Positions 1 to 12,700 of a stretch of 64,000 nt of DNA are shown here, piece after piece (within the stretch, counting starts at the first letter, position 1; each line of letters starts with the position of its first letter). The translations under genes and the position numbers were made by a program. Source of the stretch: Helopsaltes ochotensis (taxonomy: Eukaryota; Chordata; Aves; Passeriformes; Locustellidae); the NCBI GenBank assembly GCA_013400155.1, contig VXBM01000001.1, positions 4,898,184 to 4,962,183 of the forward strand. The letters run 5' to 3'. The notes below the pieces were generated by a model, which did not search any database, was not told the DNA's origin, and was given only the letters and a program-made list of their open reading frames with translations.

Positions 1-735
1 AACATAAAAGTCACGTACATCTCTAGAAGAAAGCCACGTTATTTTTTACACCAAAAATTTCACCAACCAACCAATTTTTTATACCTGGAATTGTAAGACA
101 CATCACTTTACAACTACAATTTAAAAGAAAGTCACAATAAATGGAACTTTTTAAAGGAGTAGGAGAGATTTCAGATATGGTTTACTTAATTCAAGTAGAA
201 CACATATTTGACAAAATTTGAACTTCTCCATTAGCATTTGAAAATATTTACAGAGACTAGTACCCAAATACTGAAGTCTAAGTAACCAATAAATTTAAGG
301 CTATTAATTCTTGTTTAATAAATTAAAAATATAAATATATTAAAGTGTATGGCTTTAAACTTCTCATAGAATCTTACAAAATGCTCCTTTACAGAAATCT
401 GGCAATAACTGAAATTTGGGATAAAATAAAAGCAGTGAACTTCCTTGTTGTAATGTTAATAAACTCTATTCTTGTTTAAGTTTGGGTGCCATATATATTT
501 TGCACTGAACTTAAAAAATTATCTCTCTTGTTTGAAGAGTATACAACCTACTACAAGAAACATAGAGTTTTTAGATTTGAAGCCTTCTACAAAGACAATC
601 CAGCCAAATGGTCCATATGAGTGACTGTAGAAAACGTATGCTGGCAGACAGAGGTCTCTGGAAAATTACGACTGGATTTCCAGACTTCCATCTTGACAAC
701 TCATGAAGAAGATCAGCCTATATCAATTGCAAGTT
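1..735 (-). other. FRA10AC1: FRA10AC1 3' UTR and downstream flank
   Basis: AT-rich sequence downstream of the FRA10AC1 stop codon on the minus strand. No canonical AATAAA is visible on that strand. A variant ATTAAA (read on the minus strand) lies at 314-319 and is the best candidate cleavage signal, but it is weak evidence in such AT-rich DNA. No other gene is visible here. Confidence 0.4.
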
Positions 736-778
736 TTAGAGAAATAAGTCTTGAAAATACTCATCAAACTCCTCTTTC
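736..778 (-). CDS. FRA10AC1: FRA10AC1 terminal coding exon, residues 306-319 and stop
   Basis: Acceptor GTTACAG. It encodes KEEFDEYFQDLFL and the stop TAA at 738-736. The C-terminus is identical to human over EEFDEYFQDLFL, which fixes the end of the gene. Confidence 0.95.
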
Positions 779-3700
779 CTGTAACAACAAAAAATAAAAG
801 TCAGAAAGTTCTGCTCTGAATTTGTACCTAGGAGATAATTTCTGTATGGAAAAAGTTTTAGCAAACTTCTGATTAGAATTGTAGAAGGTATAGATAATTG
901 TGACTTATTCCCTACATTCCAATATCCTTCACATTTCCCTGTGTAAGGTGACTCTTAGGACCTACTGCTAAGATAATTAATGGTACAGTAGGGGATAAGG
1001 CAGCAGTGGTATGGTAGCATCTTAGCAAAGGTTTTCCTCAAGAGTTGTATATGTCTTCTCTTTACAAACGCATTTTTAGGTTCACTGCATGGAAAGAGAT
1101 TTGACATAACTTCTTATGTGTGAGTACTCATTGAAACACTCGGAACAACTCTGTCTTTGCAATTCTGGATGGATCCTGTACGTTTCAGTAGGTGCAAGTT
1201 CACTACTTCAAACTAACCGTGATTTTTCATTTGCTTCTCGTCGAGGACCTTTCCAAAAGTCAGCTTTTGAAGGGCCATCTTCTGTATTGCTGTTATCTGA
1301 ATCTGTTGAAAATTTAAAAATGTTTATGAAATAAATTTTTAAATAATCTTTTTTTTTAATTAGATGGTATATTGCTAGAAGCAATGTTTAATTGCAACCA
1401 TGAGAATAAACAGAACACTTTGCATACAGTGAAAATGAAAATGTTTTGCAATGTTAATTAGTATAGTATCAAGAAGATTCTTAGGTATCACACACCAATG
1501 TTTTGGTCAAACCTAACAACAATTATGTCAAAACAATGATCTTGACACAACAGTAACATAGCATTTTTCTCCCTAAAAATAAATAATTACAAACCCAGAA
1601 TTACAACACAGTTTGAATTTATGATATTAGATGAATCCATTACCTTACTTAAATGATAGCTCCTATCAATTGTGACGTATCAGTGAAATTGCAAGAAAAC
1701 ATGGATTACTGGATAACTATTGCATATTACTACACAGGAATTTCATATCAGAAGTACCCCCACCCCCTCCTAATTCTTCCAATAATTTTCCTGACAAAAA
1801 CAATACTTTGGGTATGGTGCAAATAATAAGAAAACTGCTTCAGGTCTTCCTGTATCTAACTGGGAAAGCTAGGGGATAAGGACATTCCAAAAAATATATA
1901 GCAGAGCAGAGCAATCAGTGAAAACGGTCAATCACTTCTAGACAGTCTGCCACAAGAATTGGCATGACCAGGAGATGGGGTCTGTTTCACAAAAAAAGAA
2001 ACTGGAGACTGGAATCACTGAGATACAAGCAATGACTAAGGAGTCACTGAATGCATCCACCTGCAACAAGTAGGTCTCTGCAGTACTATAGGTGGTAGTT
2101 GGAAAAAACATTAATTGAAGCCTAGGATTTATTTCAAGTCTTTTTTTTTTTTTGAGCAGAATACATATAAGTATAACTCCTTGAAGAAAAATACAGCTAT
2201 TATTATATCAGGAAAGCACTATCTTTACACAGTGTAGACTACACAGCATGAAATTATTAACTACATACCTATTTTTACACTCTCTGCTCTCTTTTGGAAC
2301 AACCTGACATCTCATTTTTCTGGTTATTTCCATTCTGTTATCTGCCCACATTTTTATTTTTTGATCAAACAATTTCCTCCTTAAAGTTCTCTACACTTTT
2401 TCTGCAAGATATGTAAGTCATTCATTCGAACTTCTGTATTTCTGTTTGTTTCAGAGAGCATTCTTATCATATAAAATATTAAAACAGATAGCTAATAAAA
2501 CTAAGATCAGTGACAACTGTCTATGATATTATACAATTTATTACAAAAATATAAAGGTTATTAAAATCCCTTTACCTTTATCAGAACTATCTGAATCATC
2601 TGAAGAAACCTGATCTGTAAAGAAACACCAAAATATAAAAAGAACAATAAGCTTCTCTTGGTTTTATCTGTTATCTTAAATTGCTTACAAAGGTATTTCT
2701 ATCACAATTTATTACACTAAACATGTGCAAATGCATGCACACACCGCATTCAAAGAAAGAATGCAAACACTGAAATAAAAGGATTTTTTTGCATGAGTGC
2801 AAAGGTCATCAGTTTGAGCCTAATTATGTCAACCCAAGATCTCTGGTGTACAAAGGTTATCTAACATTTCCAAAAGGATTTCAACCCCAAAGCCACATAG
2901 AATGAAATATCTCACAACTCTTTCTACTATGCAACATCCAATGCTGGCACAAATTTCCCTTGCAGCGCATGCTTTTCAAAAGGCTATCCATCTCTGTTAA
3001 ATATAAGAAATTTATCTCTTTTCTGCAGCTAGAAAATTTTACCTAGGAAATTTACCTTTTTGACTACCTGTGTTGCAGTCAAGAAAGGTACATATCTGTA
3101 TGTATAACTAAATGTATTTATACATAATTATATGTCTCTACCTATGCAGCTGTAGCAAAACTAAGGTTCAACTAACCTATCTGAGTATTTTAACAACTGA
3201 AGTTTTAAAGTTTAAATTTACCTTTATGGGTCTTTTTTTTGGACTTCTTTTTTGCTGAACAAGATAATTTTGTCTTCTTGGTTTTTGGCTCTTTGGAGTT
3301 CTGTGCAGCTGTGCCTCTTTTCTTGCATGTTTTGACTTCTTTCCTCCTTTAAAAAAGATGAATGTACACCTCCTCTATTATATGTACTTCTTATGCAACA
3401 GTAAATCTGATTTAATTGAGTCAAATGTGTCATTTTTTCAGACAACTATCAGTAGTTAAACTGAAAAAAACTGATTCAGTTAAAAAAAGTGCTATTAGAA
3501 CCAGAAGAAAAATAATCACTGGGCTGAAATTAAGGAAATGAAACTTCTGTAGTGGTAGGGATGGAATTCTTCCAGTCTGAGGGTTTCTGTGCTGTCATTA
3601 GCACAGTATCTTAACCCTCAACAGTGACAAGTCAGTGGCTTTATAAGAACTCCGGAATATTTATGCTATTTCAGGATAAATAAAGTTCCTAAAATCATCT

Positions 3701-6700
3701 CACTGAAGTTTTGTCCCTGTGTGCTGTTCATCACATTTGTAACTTATCAATAATTCAGTCCCCATTATTTTCAAAATATTTCATTACCGGTGATGGAAGT
3801 TTAGTTTGTGGGAACATTCTGGACATAGTCCTGAAAAAGAGAAAATGAGAACATTGCAGCCAAGAATCTGATAAGCATAACTACCAAAACTACAAAACTA
3901 GTTAGAACCAGATCTTTCAGTATCAGTAGCTTTTCCTTCAAAACACTAGTTACTATGTAATTGCAGTCAGGATTGAAAAAATACATGACGAAAACCCAGA
4001 TGCAAACCCAGATTTTACTAAATGTGAAGGACGACCACAAGTTTAGCACTGGCAGCTCTTTTTTGTAAGAAAACACAAATATTTGAAATAAAATCAGTAG
4101 AGCTGAAGATGTGCAAGAAGTTGTCTTGTCCAAAGACCTAAGGACTTCTAAGCTAAGTATCTGAATGAGCAATGACAATGCTGAAATTCTCTTTGCAATG
4201 CAGTATTGTTCATTAAAACTAGAAATGCTTCTATATAGAACAGCCTATAGCCAATTATTCTGATTTTATAAAATGGTAATTGTAAAAAATAAAGTTCTTA
4301 ATCTGTAACAACTTTGTCATATATAATGATAACAGCTGTTCTCTCTAAATCAAGAGCACCATACTACTACCTGTGATTAATTCAACAAAATGGTCTCCTA
4401 TTCCGCATTTGTCATGAACTCATATTATTATCATTGGGTCTCACTCAATACCATTCAAAGTACAAGATACTTGTCTTCTTGTAAGTGTACATATCCAAGA
4501 AGGGCTGACTTACTCAATTTCACGAGTGCATTCCTCTTTTCACCATGTTCAACGTAACCAAAATTCACCTCCCAGCTCTTCAGGCCTTCATTCTCATCAC
4601 AGTGCTTATTTCCACAGGAGAACTGACCTGTAAAGAGTCAAACCCAGCAAACCCTGCTTCAATGATTAACATGAATAGATACAGGGTTGTTATTTCCAGT
4701 TCTGCTCAGTTTTTGCTTTTCATTTTCCATTTCTTTGAAATAAAAAACCCCCACAAATCTAAAAATAACATCTAGACTAAGGGAACAACAGGGAACAACA
4801 AAGCAATCAATCATACTTGTCCAATATTGCCTATTTGTGTCATATTTGCAAAGGAAAAACTGTTTTGAAATGTATGGATGAAGGTGTACATTATGAAATA
4901 AGCCTAATATGAACTCTGAAAAAAATGAATGCCACTAGGATACATCCTATACCTTAAATAGTATTTAGGGTATATCATTACTTAGCAGAGGATGATGGAT
5001 CAGAAGTTGTGATTCTGATATGCATCTTTAATGATATCAAACCATTCAAAGTATCACGTTTGTACAATAGGAAGATGCCGAAATGCTTTTTACATAACTA
5101 GTCTACCTGATATATTTTCATTTAAGAAAAGGAAATCAACTTTGTGAGAAATGCTATTGTCGGTTTTAAAAGCTTCCTTTGGTTTATTATGTGAAAGTAA
5201 AACTGATTTTAAAACAGATCTGCACATAATCAATTTTGTTTACACCACTAACATCCCAATATTGCAGTAACAAAGATACATGCATTCCCCTTTGCAGAAG
5301 ACTGATTTGTAGGCAGAGCAGCAGAAAGGATGTGTATTAATAGCCTCACAAGCAGGACTGTTGGTGAACGATTAACCTCAGAAAATTCTGCTTAAGCAGC
5401 TAACTAATGGATTGGCAGTGTCCTCAGATACTTCAGTTCTGTAATGATACACCACTTGCAATGAAAACATTTGAAGTAAAAAACCCCCCTGAACTCTTAT
5501 TAAAAAAGCAAGTTTCAAATCAATATACATTAAGTAGTTTAACCCTGTATAAGGTATGGCTATCAGCACCCTGTGTCATAGCAATCTCCAATATGACCTC
5601 CTTTCAAAACACTTATGGCAAAGACTGGAAAGAAAAGAAGCCGAAGAAATAATTTGGCATTTACAATTAGTATATACAACTGTCACCTCTTCTTTCACTT
5701 ATCTTTGTGACCATTCAAAGACAGCCACCAAATGCAAAGCAACCAACTGTGAGTACTCCATTCCTGCACTCCCTTGTTACCATCCCCAAACCTAAGTAAC
5801 AGTGCATCGTCAGTGGTTCTCATCACCACTGCACAGACACATCAGTGCATACCATAAGGACATACAATGCTAACGCTAATTATCAGACAGGTAGCTATCC
5901 ATGGGTCATTACATTTAATTAAAGCAATTTATATGGCTGATTTATATTTTAAAATTGCTTATTTAAATACTTTGAAATAAAAGACCCAAGGCTTTTTTTA
6001 AAGGATTGTGTTTGGAACCGCACCTGGAGAGAGCGTCCGACATCCACCAGAGAGTTGGGTTCTCGCGCCTCCCAGTGGTGAAAGAGCGGATTTGTTTCAC
6101 TCTCATATTCTAATTGCTCGCTATTCATTAGGATTCTATTAAAAAGCTTGAAATGTGTAATTCTGCACTTTCTTCCACATTTTAAAATAAGGAATACCAC
6201 ATATTAAACTTAAAAAGCTGTAACTTTCCTCCCATGAAGGCATAAAAATAATTTACTTCTCATTCCATTTTCATTATCTTGTTAAAGTATTCAATAAAGC
6301 ATTTTTTTGTCAAATGTAACTATCTATTAATATAATGCATAGTCCTGAATATAACATATGACTACAACTACTTTTAGAGGCTTTAATATTTACAGTTTAA
6401 ATATCTCCACCATTAATGTTGATGCTTTCTACTCTGAAATGCTAATTTTTTAAAAAAATCATAGATTCATTTCTAACTTTTTGAAATACATTACCTAATA
6501 CAGCTGTTTACAGAATACTGCTGTTTAAAGAACTGCAACTGAGTGAAACTGATCAGCAGTACAATGCCATGCAATTTTCTGGCATGTGCACCCATGACTT
6601 CTGAAAACCACAAGTGTATGAGGATCCACCCCAGGAACAGTAATACCTCATTCACCTAACTTTCTTACTTTTTCAGCAAGTTGAAGAAGCCCAAGAACCT

Positions 6701-9700
6701 CAGCCATGGAACGAGGACCACTGTGCAAAGTCCCAGTAACACACTGGTACAACTTCACACTCAGAATTAAAGTACTGATTTAGAGACAGGATTGGGAGAC
6801 TTGATAATCATTCCCACTGAAGCTTTTAGTCTAAAATAGGTATCACACAAGAAACTTTAATTAAAAAGTTAGCATTTTGCAGCACTGGAGAAACTGTTAA
6901 TCACTAAATTATTTCCTGAGGAAAACTACTGAGATACTTCAATTACAGGTATCAAAGGCTAATGAGGTAGCAGTACTACTGGAGAGAAGCAGCTAAAAAG
7001 CACACCCACGAAATTCTACGTTATCAAACACGTTATGGTGGTATTTATTATGAAACTGACCAAGTGAAAATAAACTATATGGTCTTTTAATTGCAATATG
7101 TGCAGATCAGTGTGCAATCTAAACCTATGTGGCATAAAACAGCAAAGCTACAAGACAAGTCAATTTATTGCACGTTATTATCTGGTAAACTTGCCAGTAC
7201 TATCAAATATTATCTAACAAAATTATGTCAAAAAGCAGCAGAAGTAGCACCAAGAAGAAATGTAACCTAAAATGAAAGACAGCATTACCTTTTCCTGAAA
7301 TTACTTCTTTCTCATGTCGCCATCTAAATCCAAACTGTTAAGATAAGAACCAAAATTAAGTTGTGAATAGTCAACATATTAAGCCCTGTAATGACTAATT
7401 TCAGTTGACTGATGTAAATGGCTCATCCATTTAGTTCTGATCCGGAAAATTTTAATTTTTTCTCTTTTAATTAAAAAATATCTCTCTGCCTCTGCTTGCC
7501 AGAATGGTATTTTTTACATAAAAATACTTGAAATGTTTTTATTTTTATAGGAAGGCCTCCATGCTGAAACACAATTACAAAAGCAAACACACTTAACATT
7601 TCCAAGTAGAAGACAAGTTGACCTAGAAATCTGGAAATAAAAACAAAATAATAAAATGTATTTTATTTAATGACCAGGTGTCAAACAGATTTCATTTCTT
7701 AGTAAATAGGAGACACTTCCAATCTGTTAAGCTACAAAACAAAGTACAGAGACAGCAAATAAGAAATTCTCTAGGAAAATAAGACAACAAAGGGAACGTT
7801 TCCAGTTCAGTGCATATCAACGTAAAACTTAAATGCAGAACACCCTCCTGTGCTGCACTGCAAAGCTGACAATAGAATTGAACTATCTGACAATACAGAC
7901 GGTCGTCAGCCTCAAAGTTTGCAGACAAGATGCACTGAAGGTTCAAAGACAACCTTGACCTAGAAAATTCTTACCTAGGGAAAATGTCAGGAGTACCAGA
8001 CCCAGCACAAGCAAGAGCTGTCAGAACACTCTCCCACTGTCTCTACGTAGCCTCACACCAGAGGTTTACACTGACATTTCCGATTAAAAGGACACATGAG
8101 TGAAGACCAAGCCAGACTGGTCATCAGCAGGTGAAGCAGCCTGGGAGCAAGAAGGGTGAGTGGGTCTCCAGCTCTGGCTGTGAGAGCACTGTGAATCTCT
8201 AGGGATGAGAGGACAGGAGCCCCAGCCACGTTTGTGTGTGTGAGTGAGAAAAACAGTCTAGACCAGCAACTGGAATGTGCCTGTGGCCTCAGGGATGCAT
8301 ATATCTTGGGGCTTCTTACTGTTTTCTTCTGAGCTTTGGTCTTTGAGAAGGTGGTTCTCCTTATTTTTCAGATTCTCAAAGGAGATGCTCCCATGAAACT
8401 GGTCCTTACCATTATCCAGTAAAACAGTGGTTTATTTCAGAAGAAAAGTTCTTGAAAAGATCTGAGGTACAATCTCTATGCAGAGATCTTTAGAAAAATT
8501 ATCCAGCTAGAAGATTTTGGCCAGGAGCAGAACAATTACAGCTGTCAAAAGACAGATGAGCACGTATGTGCAAGTCTCAATCTGTGCAATACGTGTATTT
8601 AAAACATCACAGAAAACTGACCTCCAACTTTTGCTTTGACACCAAGCACAATACAGAATCACAGAATCAAAGAACAGGTCAGGTTGGAAGGCACCTCAAC
8701 AGACCAGCAGGTTCAATCTTCCATGGGGAAGGGAGTCCAAGTGAGATAATCTATCACCCTGGGCAATTGCATCTGAAAAACCTCCAACAATGGAGATTCC
8801 ACTGTGCCACTGGGGAGGTTGTTCCAGCGACTGAATGTTCTCACTAGAACAGAATTTCTTTCTTATATCAAGATGAAGCATCAACATGTATCATGCAAAA
8901 GGCCAACTAGCTGAGAAGCTTATTATCTACCTCTCATAGCACCAGCACTGCAAAATAGAAGGCACAGGGGGCTAAAGATATGCAGCTTCCAGTTTCTGGA
9001 AATGCAGAAAAAAAATTAAGGCAGAAAAAACCTGAAAGCACACACTATATTCCATCAGTGCAAATGGGATGAGCAGCTTATTTAAGACTTCCAAGAAAAA
9101 AGCCTGCTTTGAAATACTTCTGTACCAAACACGGGCATGGATAAATCAGTCACTGAGAAAAATCTCGTATTTTTTTCTATTTTTCCAAGAATTTCTAAGA
9201 AAGGACTTCCATATGATCAGAACGTATTTGAGAACAGAAAGCATATATGTTTTACAAATTGCATGACACAGCAGTTATGCTGACCTGGCAATTCCAAAAA
9301 TATAGGTAATGACTTAGGAGCATAAATGAGAACAGAGCGTGACCTCAAAGTTAGGATAGACACACTTGAAGTCTGACAGGGAAATACTGTTCACACAACA
9401 AAACACACACAAAAAAAATCTGGGCCAGAACAGAAGTCTCCCACAAAAGACAGCAAACATATGGAAACTTGGCAGAGTAGGGAGAGAAACAAAAATCTGT
9501 AAGCATGCTCAAGGGAAATAAGCTGGGGGGATGGGGGGATGGAGCAGACATTGAGGGCTATGAAATAGCTACAGGAAAATAAAATCAAATTTACTCAAAA
9601 ATGGAGGGAAGGCATCTTCAGCATTTTTGGTTTTGTTGATTTTAATTACGTTTTTGCATTTTACTGTCCCAATTGCCTTTAGATGACTGCCATCTTTTCT

Positions 9701-12700
9701 TCCTAATACAGCTAAGCCCAGTCCTTGCAAGTATTTATCAGTGAATGTAATTTTCGATACTATAAATAGTTGAAAAGAACTATATAGGCTGGGTTACTAT
9801 GTGCTAGAAACACCGAGACACATCTGAGTTCAGCACCAGTCTTTGAAAAATCACAATAGAAAATTCATGTATACTCTTTGACTAAGAAGTTAGTCAGCCA
9901 AAAACTTGGAAAAAATAAAGGCTGTTCCAGTTAAGAAGAAAACCTGGTGCTGGAATTGGGCTGTTTCTTTTAAGAAATTCTATTTATTTACAAGGCACAT
10001 ACAAATCCTGTTTCCACAAACAGAAAAGAACAACCAGCAAAAGATGCTGCTTTCAAATAAGACTTTTCCAAAATTGTTTCTGCCAGCATTCAAGTACAAA
10101 ACTCTTTTTAGACTTTTTTTTTTAACAGTAACATTCCATACGTTTTTAGGCTTCATCTACTGCTCCTCTCCAAGCAACCTCTCCAGCCTTCCTTCTTTAA
10201 CCCCTTTGCATTTTCTGCTTTTCACACACAATGTACCTCTTCATAAAACATCATCTTGCAGAAATGTTCCTTTTCCCACAGAAGCACATTTTTGAGGCAG
10301 TGACAATGCTTGGATTCAAACTGCTGCTTATTAAGTAACTTGACAAATTCTCACAACTCCCTTTCTATGGAAGGGGTACTAACATTCTGGTTTTACAACA
10401 TATTTGCAATCACAAGGCAATTTTTAAAAAGGCTATACTTCAAAACCCAAGATGATTTACACTAAGGAAAGATACCTTATTCTCTTTGTATCTGCTGAGA
10501 TCTGCTATACAGTATTCTTTGAACAATTTGTCATAATACTTCTTTGCAAGCCTCTTCTCCCTAAAATAAAAAGGTTTATTTTTTATTAAATATAGAAGAC
10601 AAGTTAATTCACTTTAGATTGCAATGACATTAGCAAGACAAAGACATATTTTTTCAGTGAAAGAACACAAGTTTTAGACCTTGAAATGCAACAGATATAC
10701 AGTCATTAAACTAAGGAGCAATTTCCATAAAACTAGAAAAATAAATACAATATAAATCCATTGTACATATTAAACGGTATTTTTTCGAACTCTGCTTTCT
10801 TCAGAGTTTTTGAACAATCATTTGGATCTCAGAGAATCACTATTATTTATTAGTTCTTTCTGTCATCAGTTCATATTGGTATTTTAGCAATATTACAATA
10901 TGAAAGACCTTCTAATGGTCTTTCATTTTCAAATGCATCACCAAGTATACACAGTAATGCTTAATTAGTAAGGGAAACCACAAATTTAGTACAAGTGACC
11001 TAAAAATAACACATCCTGTAACAGTTTCAGGTACCAATTCATGTCTGCTTCATCTTCTTCATTCCACAGGAATCTATGATTTTCTCTAATAACATCAAGA
11101 TCCGTCTTGTCATTTGCTCTATAAAAGAACACACCCATTTTTAGTACAATGTAACATTAAAATGAAAATCCATCAAATAATAATTTGGCAAGCATCAATA
11201 TTTTACAGTTCTGATCTCTACCTCACAGCACATTTCTATGAAATAAACTATCAAAAATGTATCGCCTGGCATACCTGTTCCCAAATAAAAAAACTCATGG
11301 TGGAAAATGGCCACTGAACTTGTGATGACTTTACCCTGTCTGAAAACACTTTTTATACTCTTTATTGAAGACAGTGATGTTAAAAGGCAGTTATAGATAG
11401 CTCTAAAGAAGTTATTATTCTGGACAATGGATAGGAATTCTGCACATTCAGAAGTATTTCAGATTGTTATTTTGAAGATACTGACAGATATTTCTCAATG
11501 TACCCTTTATTAATGATCACCTGTCATCCTTTCTTTTACATAACAAAACAAAAATAATTCAGCTCATGGTAAATTCTTACCTAAAAATAAGAAAACAAAA
11601 TGAAACAAGGCAGTTTTGTGTTTGGGTATTTCCAATTACTGTAGTTACCATTTCTGACTAAAATAATTAGTATTTTGATACACAGCTACATGCGTCTCTG
11701 CCCCCAAAGCTGTAATATACATTTAACAGCTTTACATAACGGGAGCTTTAAGGTCAGGAGGGGAAAGGTTGCAAACAGGTCTCACCCAGATCTTCGGAAA
11801 TCCTCTATTTTGCCACCATAGTATAAAATGTAGTCATGCACAAACTTTTTGTGTCTTTCATACTGAATAAAGCAATTAAGGATTGTTTCAGAACTTATTT
11901 CCTTTTACCACAGTTTAAAACCAAGAAAACCCAACCAAAGTCTTTTTATATATTTAAGAGAAAGACTTTTCTTCTCACAAACAGTTCAGCAATTTCCAAA
12001 AAAAAAAAAAAAAAGAATGGAATTAATTAGGAACTTAATAACCTCTCACAGAAGCTAATTTCTAAATACAGGAATTCAAGACAATTTCATCTTTAAAACA
12101 TCATTCATCATTTATAAAACTGTCTTCCTTTATCAAAGATACTCTGTATGCATACACACAGAAACTCACTTCATTTTTTCAGCTGTGATTTAGACAACAG
12201 CTGCTTTGTACTGCAGTTTTGTTTAAAACAAGTTTGTACTTTTCTATTATAAAAACAGTCTGGCTACTAAAATGGAACAATTTGTTACATTTTTACCACC
12301 AACATACAAATAAAAGTTGTATGTTTGAGTTTGGAAATGAAAGTCATGGAAAAATATGTAATGCTTCTTAGAACACTTTGGCCTCAGTGTGAGGCCAAAA
12401 TAGAAACATAATTTAAAACACATTTGTATCATAATTTGCAAAATATGTAACTACTTATTCAGAAAATAAGTGTCTTCATGAATAAAAACTTTATATATGG
12501 CTTCCTTAAAAGATTTTCAATTAACTTTTATCTTAACAGCAAAAAGAAGCTCCTCTGAAAAATGATTCAGTATCTAGTGTTGCATTGTCACTGAGAAATC
12601 CCAGTATTTTATCATAATGGATAACCTGTGCCCCATCTTCAAACATGAAAAATTAAACAGAAGGATACAGCATCCATCGATATCAAGTGAAATCTTCTTT

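Noticed and set aside
4545..4775. Plus-strand ATG frame of 76 codons
   Set aside because: It is the antisense shadow of the FRA10AC1 QFSCGNK exon.
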